The notes below the pieces were generated by a model. That model was not told where the DNA came from. It was given only the letters and a program-made list of their open reading frames with translations, and searched no databases. 64,000 nucleotides of DNA, from the NCBI RefSeq assembly GCF_002813325.1, contig NZ_PHUG01000001.1, forward strand, positions 496,001 through 560,000. Reading direction: 5' to 3'. Shown piece after piece: positions 47,979 through 56,258 of this stretch. The translations under genes were made by a program, and so were the position numbers. The stretch comes from Janthinobacterium sp. 64. GTDB lineage: Bacteria; Pseudomonadota; Gammaproteobacteria; Burkholderiales; Burkholderiaceae_D. Every line of letters starts with the position of its first letter. The stretch's first letter is position 1.

Positions 47979-49370
47979 ATGACGACACAAATCAATCGAC
48001 GCAATTTCCTGTCCGCCAGCGCCGCGCTGGCCGGTGGCGCCATGGCCGGCAGCGCCTTGCTGCCCGGCGACGCCAGCGCCGCACCGGCCGCCGGCCGCGA
48101 CAAGGTTCGCCTGGGCCTGATCGGCACGGGCATGCGCGGCCAGGTGCTGCTGGCCGAACTGGTGCGCCGCGACGACGTGGAAGTGGTCGCCCTGTGCGAT
48201 ATCGAACCGATCATGCTGAAACACGCGCTGGGCCAGGTGGCCAAGGCCGGCAAGCCGCGTCCGCGCACGTATGGCGAAGACCGCGACGAGAAATCCTACA
48301 AGCGCATGCTGGACGCGGGCGGCCTCGATGGCGTGATCATCGCCACGCCGTGGGAATTCCACGCGCCGATGGCGATCGCTGCGATGCAGGCGAAGATCGC
48401 AGTCGGTTGCGAAGTGGTGGCCGGCATCACGCTGCAAGACCACTGGGATGTGCTCAATACCCAGCTGAAGACGGGCACGCCCTACATGTTGCTGGAAAAT
48501 GTATGCTACCGCCGCGACGTGATGGCTGCGCTGCAGATGGTGCGCGCGGGCCTGTTCGGCGAACTGCTGCACCTGCAGGGCGGCTACCAGCACGACCTGC
48601 GCGCCGTCAAATTCAACAGCGGCAATCCGGCCAAGCCGTATGGCGGCGGCGTGGAATTCGGCGAGAAGGGCTGGTCGGAAGCCCATTGGCGCACGCAGCA
48701 CTCGGTCGAGCGCAATGGCGAACTGTATCCAAGCCACGGCATCGGCCCCTGCGCCATGTACACCAACATCAACCGCGGCAACCGTTTTACGCGCATCAAC
48801 GCCTTCGCCACCAAGGCGCGCGGCTTGCACGACTACATCGTCAAGCAGCCGGGCGGCGCGCAGCATGCGAACGCCAAGGTGAAATTCAAACTGGGCGACG
48901 TGGTCACCACCACGCTGGCGTGCGAGAACGGCGAAACCATCATCCTGCAGCACGATACGAGCCTGCCGCGCCCTTATTCGCTGGGCTTCCGCGTGCAAGG
49001 CACGGATGGCCTGTGGATGGACTTGAACAATTCGATTCACATCGAAGGCGTCAGCAAGCCGCATCAGTGGGACGACTTCAAGGTCTACCAGGACAAGTAT
49101 GAGCATCCGGTCTGGCGCAAGTACGCGGCGCAAGCGGAAGGCGCGGGCCACGGCGGCATGGACTTCTTCGTCATCCACGCCTTTGTCGAAGCCCTGAAGG
49201 CCAACGCGCCGATGCCGATCGATATCTACGACGCCGTGACGTGGAGCGCCATCACGCCGCTGTCCGAGCAATCGATCGCGGCCAACTTCCAGACCCTGGA
49301 CTTCCCCGACTTCACGGGCGGGCAGTGGAAATCGCGCAAGCCGATCTTCGCCCTCGACGGCAAGTACTAA
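47979..49370 (+). CDS. GH109 alpha-N-acetylgalactosaminidase, Tat-exported, NAD-dependent
   Basis: This 463-residue Gfo/Idh/MocA-fold protein has a twin-arginine signal (INRRNFLSASAAL), a dinucleotide-binding motif GLIGTGMRG, and the segments ENVCYRRDVMAALQMVRAGLFGE and GGYQHDLRAVKF. These match my memory of GH109 enzymes (Elizabethkingia NagA, Bacteroides homologues). The family removes terminal alpha-GalNAc, for example from blood-group-A or Tn structures, using tightly bound NAD+, which explains Tat export of the folded, cofactor-loaded protein. The ATG at 47979 is chosen because it places RR at residues 7-8; the frame is open further upstream without a signal. It follows the second receptor by 66 bp. 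Confidence 0.85.
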   Translation: MTTQINRRNFLSASAALAGGAMAGSALLPGDASAAPAAGRDKVRLGLIGTGMRGQVLLAELVRRDDVEVVALCDIEPIMLKHALGQVAKAGKPRPRTYGEDRDEKSYKRMLDAGGLDGVIIATPWEFHAPMAIAAMQAKIAVGCEVVAGITLQDHWDVLNTQLKTGTPYMLLENVCYRRDVMAALQMVRAGLFGELLHLQGGYQHDLRAVKFNSGNPAKPYGGGVEFGEKGWSEAHWRTQHSVERNGELYPSHGIGPCAMYTNINRGNRFTRINAFATKARGLHDYIVKQPGGAQHANAKVKFKLGDVVTTTLACENGETIILQHDTSLPRPYSLGFRVQGTDGLWMDLNNSIHIEGVSKPHQWDDFKVYQDKYEHPVWRKYAAQAEGAGHGGMDFFVIHAFVEALKANAPMPIDIYDAVTWSAITPLSEQSIAANFQTLDFPDFTGGQWKSRKPIFALDGKY

Positions 49371-49380
49371 GGCTTGACGA

Positions 49381-49415
49381 CCCGCTACCGCGCCTGCCGC
49401 CGTAGCGGGTTTTTT
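49381..49415 (+). terminator. Stem-loop with T run between the GH109 and DUF5077/DUF3472 genes
   Basis: CCCGCTAC ... GTAGCGGG with an intervening GC-rich loop is followed by TTTTTT. It looks like an intrinsic terminator 10 bp after the GH109 stop. Because the next gene starts 19 bp later in the same direction, partial read-through or attenuation is likely. Confidence 0.75.
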
Positions 49416-49433
49416 CCATCCCAGGAGACGTTG

Positions 49434-50708
49434 ATGAAACACACAAATTCATTGCTCTGCGCAGTCCTTGCCGCCATGCCTTTACTGGTCACCTGCGTGG
49501 CCGCCTGCGTGGCCGCGCCCGTGGCGCGCGCGACGCCCGCCACTGTGGAACTGGCCGGCAACGCCTTCATCACCAGCGGGCAGGAGGGCGCCGTCATCGG
49601 CGAGCATGGCCTGTCCGGCTGGAGCAATCCGGCTGCCGTCGCCAGCACGTATTTCCGCGTGGCCGAAGCGGGTCCCGTCCAGGTGGCGCTCGACGCCAGC
49701 CTGGCCGATGGCGGCAACAGCACCATCCGCGTGACGATCAACGGCGCGCTGTTCGACGTCAGGCTGGCCGGCAAGGCCCGCAAAACCTACGCCGTGGGCA
49801 CGGTGAACGTGCCGGCGGCCGGTTATGTGAAGGTGGACTTGCAGGGAATCTCGCGCGCCAAGGCCACGTTTGGCGACGTCACGGCGCTGAAGGTGACGGC
49901 AGGTGCCACGCTGAACTATGCCAACGATCCCGCCAATTACTACTGGTCGCGACGGGGGCCGTCCGTGCACATGGGCTATACGGTGCCGGCCAATACCGAG
50001 TATTTTTATAACGAGATGACGATACCCGTCGGCCAGGACGCCATCGGTTCCTACTTCATGGCCAACGGCTTCGGCCAGGGCTACATGGGCATCCAGGTGA
50101 AGTCACCCGCCGAGCGCTGGATATTGTTTTCCGTGTGGGACGCCGACAATGGCGCCAAGACCACTCTGGTCAGCAAGGGCGCCGGCGTCATCGACAATGC
50201 GTTTGGCGGCGAGGGCACGGGCGGGCAGACCTATCTGTCGTATGACTGGGCGGCCGGCACCACGTACCGCTTCATCACGCGCGCGCGGCCCGACGGCAAG
50301 GGCGGCAGCGATTATTCGGCCTGGTTCTTCGCGCCGGAGACGGGCAAGTGGCGCTACATCGCCACCTGGAAGCGGCCGGCGATTTCCACGTATCTGACGC
50401 GCGTGCATTCCTTCCTCGAGAACTTCATCGATACGCGGGGCTATACGCAGCGCCGCGTCCAGTTCGGCAACCAGTGGGCCAGGAACGTTTCCGGTACATG
50501 GTCCGAAGTGACTGCGGGAAGGTTCACCGGCGACGCCACGGCCACCAATGCGCAGCGCATGGATTACGCGGGCGGCCTGGAAAACGGCAAGTTCTTCCTG
50601 CATAACGGCGGCTTTTTTGCCGGGTACGTGAAAACCGGCCAGAACTTCACGCGCCCGGCCACGGGCCAGGCGCCCGCCGTCGACGTGGCGGCCTTGCCGA
50701 TGCAATAG
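49434..50708 (+). CDS. Exported DUF5077-DUF3472 protein, function unknown
   Basis: This 424-residue protein has a signal peptide (hydrophobic to about residue 32), an N-terminal DUF5077-like beta domain (VELAGNAFITSGQEGAVIGE, about 35-160) and a DUF3472-like C-terminal domain (HMGYTVPANTEYFYNEMTIP, GSYFMANGFGQGYMGIQVKS, RILFSVWD-type strands, then GKFFLHNGGFF). DUF5077/DUF3472 proteins recur in polysaccharide-utilisation loci, especially of Bacteroidetes (from memory), but have no agreed function. Being last in this unit, it may be a carbohydrate-binding or glycan-processing factor for GalNAc glycans. The start has AGGAG upstream. Confidence 0.78.
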   Translation: MKHTNSLLCAVLAAMPLLVTCVAACVAAPVARATPATVELAGNAFITSGQEGAVIGEHGLSGWSNPAAVASTYFRVAEAGPVQVALDASLADGGNSTIRVTINGALFDVRLAGKARKTYAVGTVNVPAAGYVKVDLQGISRAKATFGDVTALKVTAGATLNYANDPANYYWSRRGPSVHMGYTVPANTEYFYNEMTIPVGQDAIGSYFMANGFGQGYMGIQVKSPAERWILFSVWDADNGAKTTLVSKGAGVIDNAFGGEGTGGQTYLSYDWAAGTTYRFITRARPDGKGGSDYSAWFFAPETGKWRYIATWKRPAISTYLTRVHSFLENFIDTRGYTQRRVQFGNQWARNVSGTWSEVTAGRFTGDATATNAQRMDYAGGLENGKFFLHNGGFFAGYVKTGQNFTRPATGQAPAVDVAALPMQ

Positions 50709-50718
50709 GCGCGGGGTC

Positions 50719-51231
50719 TCAGAACGGCCGCTTGCCCACCATCGCCTCGATGCCGCGATAGTAGGTGAGCGGCTGGCGTATCGTCACGCCCATCAACGCC
50801 GCCGCCTGGATGATGTCGTTTGTATCGCGCCGGTACACGACCAGCGCATCCATTTCATCGGTGCCGTTATCGTCGATCTGGATCAGCTCATAGCCGCCTT
50901 CGTCCACGGCGCGCTGCGCCAGTTCCGTGTCCAGCCACTCGAAATAGGGCAGCGCGCTACCGCCGCTGTCCTCGAGCATTTCGTAGGGGAAGTCGGGGAA
51001 TTCCTCGAACATGTCCTGTATCTGTTCGTGCAGTTCATCGAGCTTGTCGCTCGACGCCATATAGCCGGCCAGCTGCAGGAGGATCGCCACCGTGTAGGCC
51101 TGCGCATCGCTGTCGATCCACTCGTCGCGCGGAGCGGACGGCGCATCGCTGATGGCGGTGACGGCTTCGTCGAGTTCCTCGCCTTCCAGTTCACCACAGG
51201 TCAGCTTGGTCAGCAGTTCAGATAGCAGCAT
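50719..51231 (-). CDS. Conserved hypothetical acidic protein
   Basis: A 170-residue cytosolic protein, rich in Asp and Glu (for example LEGEELDEAVTAI, DMFEEFPDFPYEM), with no signal or membrane segment. A start with repeated LL-x-LL helices is followed by a mixed alpha/beta half (ELIQIDDNGTDEMDALVVYRR, then IIQAAALMGV). Codon use fits the neighbours. I do not recognise a family. It ends 10 bp from the convergent DUF3472 gene. It may be transcribed alone. Confidence 0.7.
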   Translation of the reverse strand: MLLSELLTKLTCGELEGEELDEAVTAISDAPSAPRDEWIDSDAQAYTVAILLQLAGYMASSDKLDELHEQIQDMFEEFPDFPYEMLEDSGGSALPYFEWLDTELAQRAVDEGGYELIQIDDNGTDEMDALVVYRRDTNDIIQAAALMGVTIRQPLTYYRGIEAMVGKRPF

Positions 51232-51659
51232 GTTTGCCTTTCAGAAGTGGATGCGGGGCCAGGATGGCCAGCTCGTGCATGATGTTGTTAATACTATCAT
51301 CGCCGTGCAGCTTGCCGCGCTCTGCAGAAATCGTACTGTGTTCTTCACCTGTTTCGAGCCCATCCCGGTAGATGAATACCTCGCCGGGTGGCGCCCCTCA
51401 GAAGGGGGGGGGGGGGCGGCGTTGCTCGCCACGCGTCCTCCTCACGCCTTGTCCGCGCTCCTGATGAACTGCCAGCAGAAGACGCTCCCTACTGGGATAG
51501 GCTCTTGTCAACTAGACATTTTCCTGCCAAGCGGATACACTAAAAAATTCCCGTGTGGAAATATTTGTTGATGCCCAGGCAGGCACAGGTGCGCTTGTCG
51601 CCCTTGGCCCTTTGCCCGTTACTTGTTACCCATTTTCTTCATTTCATCCAGGATCATCC
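51232..51659. other. Non-coding stretch with 13-G run and atypical composition
   Basis: About 430 bases separate the acidic protein gene from the lipoprotein gene. The stretch has a less GC-rich, less periodic composition than its surroundings and holds a run of 13 G (51404-51416). None of its open frames has normal codon use. A segment around 51505-51550 looks like a border of something inserted or deleted, but I cannot identify inverted repeats or a transposase. Confidence 0.45.
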
Positions 51660-52301
51660 ATGTTTGTCCGAACCACCATGCTGCGCGCGCTGGCGTGCGC
51701 CGTCTTGCTGCCTGCGCTGTTGTCCGGCTGTATCACCGGCCACAATAGCGCGCCTGCGTTTACCTATACGACCCCCGACCCGGCCAAGGGCGTAGTCGTC
51801 GGCACCGTGTTCGAGCGCGCCGTCTTCGAGGCGCATGGCGCCAGCTTCGCCATTGTCAGCAGCGACCTTGCTGGCAACAGGGACAACGATCTGTGGTTAT
51901 CCAGCCATGCTCCCGCCGGCCAGGTTTCCTTGCGGAATGTCGCGCCCAAAGTGCCTACGGGCAAGGGCAGTACGTTTGCGCTGCAGCTGACGCCGGGACG
52001 CTACCGCATCCTCATCTGGCTGCTTGACTATGGAAGCAGGTCCAAGTACTCCGAATCGTCGCCGAAGCCGATCGAGTTTGACGTCGTCGCTGGCAAGGTC
52101 ATCTACCTGGGACGTCTGGATGCCAACCGTTTCCTGGAAGTGGCTTCGATACACGACAATTTCGAGGAAGATATCGTCTACCTGAAGAAAAATCCCTTGC
52201 TGGCCAATGCCAGCATCGAGAACAAGGCGCTTGAGGTGCGTGAATGGTGGCTAAAGGACGCCACTGGCAAGAAACTTCTGGAAAGAAACAGCGCCAAATA
52301 A
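51660..52301 (+). CDS. Predicted lipoprotein, function unknown
   Basis: A 213-residue protein with a clear lipoprotein signal: hydrophobic stretch then LLSGC, giving acylated C24. The mature part is a predicted beta-rich domain (GVVVGTVFERAVF, ALQLTPGRYRILIWLLDYG, GKVIYLGRLDANRF) followed by a helical tail. The pattern resembles carboxypeptidase-like or transthyretin-like sandwich lipoproteins, but no family is assigned. The ATG at 51660 is preferred to upstream in-frame codons because it gives the signal peptide. It is followed by a bidirectional terminator. Confidence 0.75.
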   Translation: MFVRTTMLRALACAVLLPALLSGCITGHNSAPAFTYTTPDPAKGVVVGTVFERAVFEAHGASFAIVSSDLAGNRDNDLWLSSHAPAGQVSLRNVAPKVPTGKGSTFALQLTPGRYRILIWLLDYGSRSKYSESSPKPIEFDVVAGKVIYLGRLDANRFLEVASIHDNFEEDIVYLKKNPLLANASIENKALEVREWWLKDATGKKLLERNSAK

Positions 52302-52307
52302 GCACGT

Positions 52308-52361
52308 GCAGGGTGCGCTCGGCACTTTGTACTGCCGGTGCGACCCTGCGCTACATTTTTT
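52308..52361. terminator. Bidirectional hairpin terminator
   Basis: GCAGGGT ... CGGCA pairs with TGCCG ... ACCCTGC around a short loop, with an internal mismatch block, and is followed by a T run on the plus strand. It lies between the convergent lipoprotein and SirB2-like genes. Confidence 0.65.
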
Positions 52362-52367
52362 GCTGCA

Positions 52368-52745
52368 TCAGAGCGGCCAGGCCTGTTTGGTGACGGCGAC
52401 GGCGATGATGTAGGCGAAGACCAGCACGGCGAGCGCGAAGGCGGCGCCGCGCACGGCCGGCGTCTTGCCCCGTTTCAGGGCGATGGTGCCCAGCACGATG
52501 TAGGCCAGCAGCGCGCACAGCTTGGCGGCCAGCCAGGGCTGGCTACCGGGCGACTGGCCGCTCCACACGGCCAGGGTGATGGCGCTGGCCAGCAGGGCCG
52601 TGTCGACCAGGTGCGGCAGGATTTTTACCCAGCGCTGCTGCAGCAGCGGCGAGGCGCGCAGCATCCAGGCGCCGCGCAACAGGAACAGACAGCCGCTGGC
52701 AGCGGCGCAAGCCATGTGGAAATGCTTGAGGCTCAGGTAATCCAT
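52368..52745 (-). CDS. SirB2-like integral membrane protein
   Basis: A 125-residue protein with four membrane helices, matching the SirB family (YLSLKHFHMACAAASGCLFLLRG start, WVKILPHLVDTALLASAI, then PWLAAKLCALLAYIVLG). SirB2 was named as an up-regulator of invasion genes in Salmonella, but its biochemical role is unknown. It is probably monocistronic. Confidence 0.83.
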   Translation of the reverse strand: MDYLSLKHFHMACAAASGCLFLLRGAWMLRASPLLQQRWVKILPHLVDTALLASAITLAVWSGQSPGSQPWLAAKLCALLAYIVLGTIALKRGKTPAVRGAAFALAVLVFAYIIAVAVTKQAWPL

Positions 52746-52829
52746 GCGGTGACTTTACAGGCGTTGACAATGGCGCCAGCATAGCCGCCTTTGGCGCGAC
52801 GCGCCATACGCCGTCGGGATGATGTGTTC

Positions 52830-53276
52830 CTAACGCAGGAATTTGACGTACACGAGTTCCGGATCGCCCTCGTCGAGATGCTCGATCCGGCCGCTGCGCA
52901 CGAAACCCGCGCTGGCGAACAGCTGTTGCGCGGCGCCGTTGGACTGGTTCGTCGACGTGAACAGTTTCTCTGTCCGGCATGCGGCTGCGGCGGCGGCCAG
53001 CAGGCGCAATCCCACGCCGCAGCGCTGATGCGCGGCCGAGACCATGACCAGCGAGACAAAGCCGTGACCGAAGAAGTCGTCGTGCATGAGCACATAGCCG
53101 GCCACCTGGCCAGCGCGGATGGCCAGCTGGCAGTGCCCCTTGCCGACGGCGGCGCGCACGGCCTCGCCCCGGCTGGCGTGCGCCTGCGCATACGCATCGC
53201 AGGCCAGCATGGCTGCCACATCATCAGCCTGGGCCAAGCGGGTAACGATGGGGTCTGTTGCGTGAATGTTCTGCAT
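52830..53276 (-). CDS. GNAT-family N-acetyltransferase
   Basis: A 148-residue acetyltransferase. The central strand and acetyl-CoA-binding loop read VSLVMVSAAHQRCGVGLRLL (Q/R-x-x-G-x-G/A), and the C-terminal strand region has TSTNQSNGAAQQLFASAGF. AAGGAG lies 7 bases before the ATG at 53276; the longer frame upstream has no extra domain. The substrate is unknown. Confidence 0.85.
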   Translation of the reverse strand: MQNIHATDPIVTRLAQADDVAAMLACDAYAQAHASRGEAVRAAVGKGHCQLAIRAGQVAGYVLMHDDFFGHGFVSLVMVSAAHQRCGVGLRLLAAAAAACRTEKLFTSTNQSNGAAQQLFASAGFVRSGRIEHLDEGDPELVYVKFLR

Positions 53277-53366
53277 GCCGCTCCTTTTCTCCAGGCGCCG
53301 AGTGTGCCAAAAATGCGGCCGTTTGTAAAACACCCGCCATCCAGGCTAGGTCAATACCTCTTCATC

Positions 53367-53383
53367 TAGTCACTTTTGCCGAT
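53367..53383 (+). promoter_or_regulatory. 17-bp element shared with the narG upstream region (copy 1)
   Basis: TAGTCACTTTTGCCGAT, 119-135 bp before the narK1 start. It matches at 15 of 17 positions a minus-strand element upstream of narG. A short inverted repeat (AGGTCAATACCT, 53348-53359) lies just before it. The binding factor is unknown. The rest of the 225-base gap 53277-53501 holds no gene. Confidence 0.4.
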
Positions 53384-53501
53384 ACGGCTATCCAGATTGC
53401 CTTTCCAGAATCACCCTGTGGCCGATAGTGCCTTTCCCCTCTGCCACGTAAGCTGGTCGGGACGGCTGGCCAGACGGCCAGTGCATTCATGGAGAAACAT
53501 C

Positions 53502-54803
53502 GTGGCTACCCTAGATGGCACTAAGAACAACAGTAGTAACAAGGCAGTCGAACCCGGCATGCGGCGCAAGCAGGCGTCCGTGCTGATCAGCAGTACCTTC
53601 GCCTTCACCATCTGCTTTGCAGTCTGGATGATGTTTGCCGTGCTCGGCATCCCCATCAAGACCAGCCTGGGCTTGACTGAAACGCAATTCGGCCTGCTGG
53701 CCGCCATGCCCGTGCTGACGGGCTCTCTCGTGCGCGTGCCGCTGGGCATCTGGACGGACAAATACGGCGGACGCCGCGTCTTCTTTTGGCTGATGCTGGC
53801 CAGCGTGGTGCCGATCTACCTGATTTCCTACGCCACCGCCTACTGGCACTTCCTCGTGCTGGGCATGTTCGTGGGCCTGGCGGGCGGCTCGTTCTCCGTC
53901 GGCACGCCGTATGTGGCGCGCTGGTATGAAAAGGAGCGCCGCGGCCTGGCGATGGGCATCTTCGGCGCCGGCAACTCCGGTTCCGCGCTGACCAAGTTCG
54001 TCGCGCCGGGCATCGTCGCCGCCTTCGGCTGGCAGATGCTGCCCAAGGTGTATGCGGTGGCCATGCTGGCCACGGCCATCATCTTCTGGCTGTTTTCGTA
54101 CACGGACAAATCGCACCTGGCGCCATCGGGCGAAAGTTTTTCGGCGCAGATGAAGGTGCTGAAGGACCCGCGCGTGTGGCGCTACTGCCAGTACTACTCG
54201 GTGGTGTTTGGCGGCTATGTGGCGCTGGCGCTGTGGATGACGAAGTATTACGTGGCCGAATACGGTTTTGATTTGAAGCACGCGGCGCTGCTGGCTGCCT
54301 GCTTCTCGCTGCCGGGCGGCGTGCTGCGCGCGTTTGGCGGCTGGATCTCCGACAAATACGGCGCGGCGAAAGTCACCTGGGCCGTGATGTGGGTGTGCTG
54401 GGTGTGCTTCTTCCTGCTGTCGTATCCGCAAACCCAGATGGTCGTGGAAACCGTCACGGGGCCGCTGGCCTTCCACATCGGCCTGTCGCCGCTGTGGTTC
54501 ACCGTGCTGCTGTTCATCGTCGGCATCGCCATGGCCGTAGGCAAGGCGTCCGTCTTCAAGTTCATCGGCGATGATTTTTCCGACAATATCGGCGCCGTCT
54601 CGGGCGTGGTGGGCCTGGCCGGCGGCCTCGGCGGCTTCATCCTGCCCGTGATGTTCGGCGCCCTGGTGGATTTCACGGGCGTGCGTTCGAGCTCCTTCAT
54701 GCTCTTGTACGGCACCGTCTGCGTCTCCCTCGTCTGGATGTATTTCTCGTTCAAGCCGCTGCGTGCGGCACCAACCACTCAACCTGCAGGAGTTACGCTG
54801 TGA
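53502..54803 (+). CDS. narK: NarK1-type nitrate/proton symporter
   Basis: This 433-residue major facilitator has 12 helices and NarK-family signatures: ETQFGLLAAMPVLTGSLVRVPLG, GGSFSVGTPYVARWYEKERRGLAMGIFGAGNSG (nitrate signature 1) and GLAGGLGGFILPVMFGALVD (signature 2). Type 1 proteins of this length take up nitrate with protons at the start of anaerobic respiration. The GTG at 53502 has GGAG about 8 bases upstream. It overlaps narK2 by 4 bases. Confidence 0.88.
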   Translation: MATLDGTKNNSSNKAVEPGMRRKQASVLISSTFAFTICFAVWMMFAVLGIPIKTSLGLTETQFGLLAAMPVLTGSLVRVPLGIWTDKYGGRRVFFWLMLASVVPIYLISYATAYWHFLVLGMFVGLAGGSFSVGTPYVARWYEKERRGLAMGIFGAGNSGSALTKFVAPGIVAAFGWQMLPKVYAVAMLATAIIFWLFSYTDKSHLAPSGESFSAQMKVLKDPRVWRYCQYYSVVFGGYVALALWMTKYYVAEYGFDLKHAALLAACFSLPGGVLRAFGGWISDKYGAAKVTWAVMWVCWVCFFLLSYPQTQMVVETVTGPLAFHIGLSPLWFTVLLFIVGIAMAVGKASVFKFIGDDFSDNIGAVSGVVGLAGGLGGFILPVMFGALVDFTGVRSSSFMLLYGTVCVSLVWMYFSFKPLRAAPTTQPAGVTL

Positions 54804-56197
54804 GCAAATCAATCAGCCGCTATATGATCAATACCTGGGAGCCGGAAAGCCCCAGCTTCTGGCAAAACACGGGCAAGTCCACGGCCGCGCGCAATCTGTG
54901 GATTTCGATTCCCGCGCTGCTGCTGGCGTTCGCCGTGTGGATGGTGTGGAGCGTGGTGGTGGTCAACCTGCCCAACATCGGTTTCACCTACAGTAACAAC
55001 CAGCTGTTCTGGCTGACGGCCTTGCCGGGCCTGTCCGGCGCCACCTTGCGCATCTTTTATTCGTTCATGGTGCCGATTTTCGGCGGGCGCCGCTGGACGG
55101 CCATTTCCACGGGCTCGCTGCTGATTCCCGCCATCGGCATCGGCCTGGCCGTGCAGGACGTGAACACGGGCTATCCGACCATGCTGATCCTGGCCCTGCT
55201 GTGCGGCTTCGGTGGCGGCAATTTCGCCTCGTCGATGGCCAACATCAGCTTTTTCTACCCGAAGGCAAGCAAGGGTTTCGCGCTGGGCATGAATGCGGGC
55301 CTGGGCAACCTGGGCGTGTCGGTGGTGCAGTTCGTCGTGCCGCTGGTGATCACGTTTGCCGTCTTCGGTGCCTGGGGCGGCGATTCGCTTACCTGGGTGA
55401 AAAATGGCGTGAGCAAGGACATGTGGCTGCAAAACGCGGGCTTCATCTGGGTGCCGTTCATCGCGCTGTCGACGTTGCTGGCCTGGTTCGGCATGAATGA
55501 CCTGGCCTCGGCGAAAGCTTCTTTTTCCGAGCAGGCCGTGATCTTCAAGCGCAAGCACAACTGGCTCATGTGCTGGCTGTACACGGGCACCTTCGGCTCC
55601 TTCATCGGTTATTCGGCCGCGTTTCCGCTGCTGATCAAGATCCAGTTCCCCGACGTCAATCCGCTCGATTACGCCTTCCTGGGCCCCCTGGTCGGTGCGC
55701 TGTCGCGCGTGGCCGGCGGCGTGATTTCCGATAAACTGGGCGGCGCCCGCGTCACCCTGTGGTCTTTCCTGCTGATGATTGCCGCCGTGCTGGGCGTGCT
55801 GTACTTCATGCCGCAAGGCGGCGTTGGCGGTAGCTTCAGCGGCTTCTTCTGGATGTTCATGCTGCTGTTCGCCGGCACGGGCATCGGCAATGCATCGACC
55901 TTCCGCATGATCCCCGTGATCTTTTTGACGGAGCACCAGCGCGCTGCCGCCGGCAAGGGCAAGGCGGTGCAGGAGCAAGCCATCGTTGACGCCAACAAGG
56001 AAGGCGCGGCCGTCCTGGGATTCACGTCGGCCGTGGCCGCGTATGGCGCCTTCTTCATCCCGAAAAGCTATGGCACCTCGATTGCGCTGACGGGCAGCCC
56101 CGACGCGGCCCTGTGGTGTTTCATCGGCTTTTATGTCAGCTGCATCGCGATCACCTGGTGGTGCTATGCGCGCAAGAACGCGGCGATGCCTTGCTAG
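54800..56197 (+). CDS. narK2: NarK2-type nitrate/nitrite antiporter
   Basis: This 465-residue nitrate/nitrite porter has the signature GGNFASSMANISFFYPKASKGFALGMNAGLGNLG and the longer loops of NarK2 (for example the ~50-residue segment VFGAWGGDSLTWVKNG to FGMNDLASAKASF). It would exchange cytosolic nitrite for nitrate once respiration runs. The GTG start overlaps the narK1 stop (GTGA), so the pair is translationally coupled. Tandem narK1-narK2 next to narGHJI is a known arrangement in Paracoccus and pseudomonads. Confidence 0.9.
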   Translation: MSKSISRYMINTWEPESPSFWQNTGKSTAARNLWISIPALLLAFAVWMVWSVVVVNLPNIGFTYSNNQLFWLTALPGLSGATLRIFYSFMVPIFGGRRWTAISTGSLLIPAIGIGLAVQDVNTGYPTMLILALLCGFGGGNFASSMANISFFYPKASKGFALGMNAGLGNLGVSVVQFVVPLVITFAVFGAWGGDSLTWVKNGVSKDMWLQNAGFIWVPFIALSTLLAWFGMNDLASAKASFSEQAVIFKRKHNWLMCWLYTGTFGSFIGYSAAFPLLIKIQFPDVNPLDYAFLGPLVGALSRVAGGVISDKLGGARVTLWSFLLMIAAVLGVLYFMPQGGVGGSFSGFFWMFMLLFAGTGIGNASTFRMIPVIFLTEHQRAAAGKGKAVQEQAIVDANKEGAAVLGFTSAVAAYGAFFIPKSYGTSIALTGSPDAALWCFIGFYVSCIAITWWCYARKNAAMPC

Positions 56198-56207
56198 TTA
56201 GCGTCAG

Positions 56208-56238
56208 AACGCCGGGCAAGTCCTGCTTGCCCGGCGTT
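56208..56238. terminator. Perfect 13-bp hairpin after narK2
   Basis: AACGCCGGGCAAG and CTTGCCCGGCGTT pair perfectly around the loop TCCTG, 11 bp after the narK2 stop. There is no T run, so it may end or merely attenuate transcription into the carbonic anhydrase gene. Confidence 0.6.
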
Positions 56239-56258
56239 GAACACAGTAAGAGGTAGTC

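Noticed and set aside
44769-49442. 1,557-codon minus-strand frame opposite the second TonB receptor and GH109 genes
   Set aside because: Shadow frame. It spans two real genes and the gap between them, and its product is compositionally biased with no domain.
51152-51571. A 139-codon plus-strand frame across the 13-G run
   Set aside because: Ser-rich, non-periodic and antisense to the acidic protein gene at its 5' end. It depends on the homopolymer length, and no ribosome site is present.
53348-53359. AGGTCAATACCT inverted repeat and a TACCTCT heptamer as a NarL site before narK
   Set aside because: A single heptamer and a short inverted repeat are too common. The spacing does not match a NarL 7-2-7 site.
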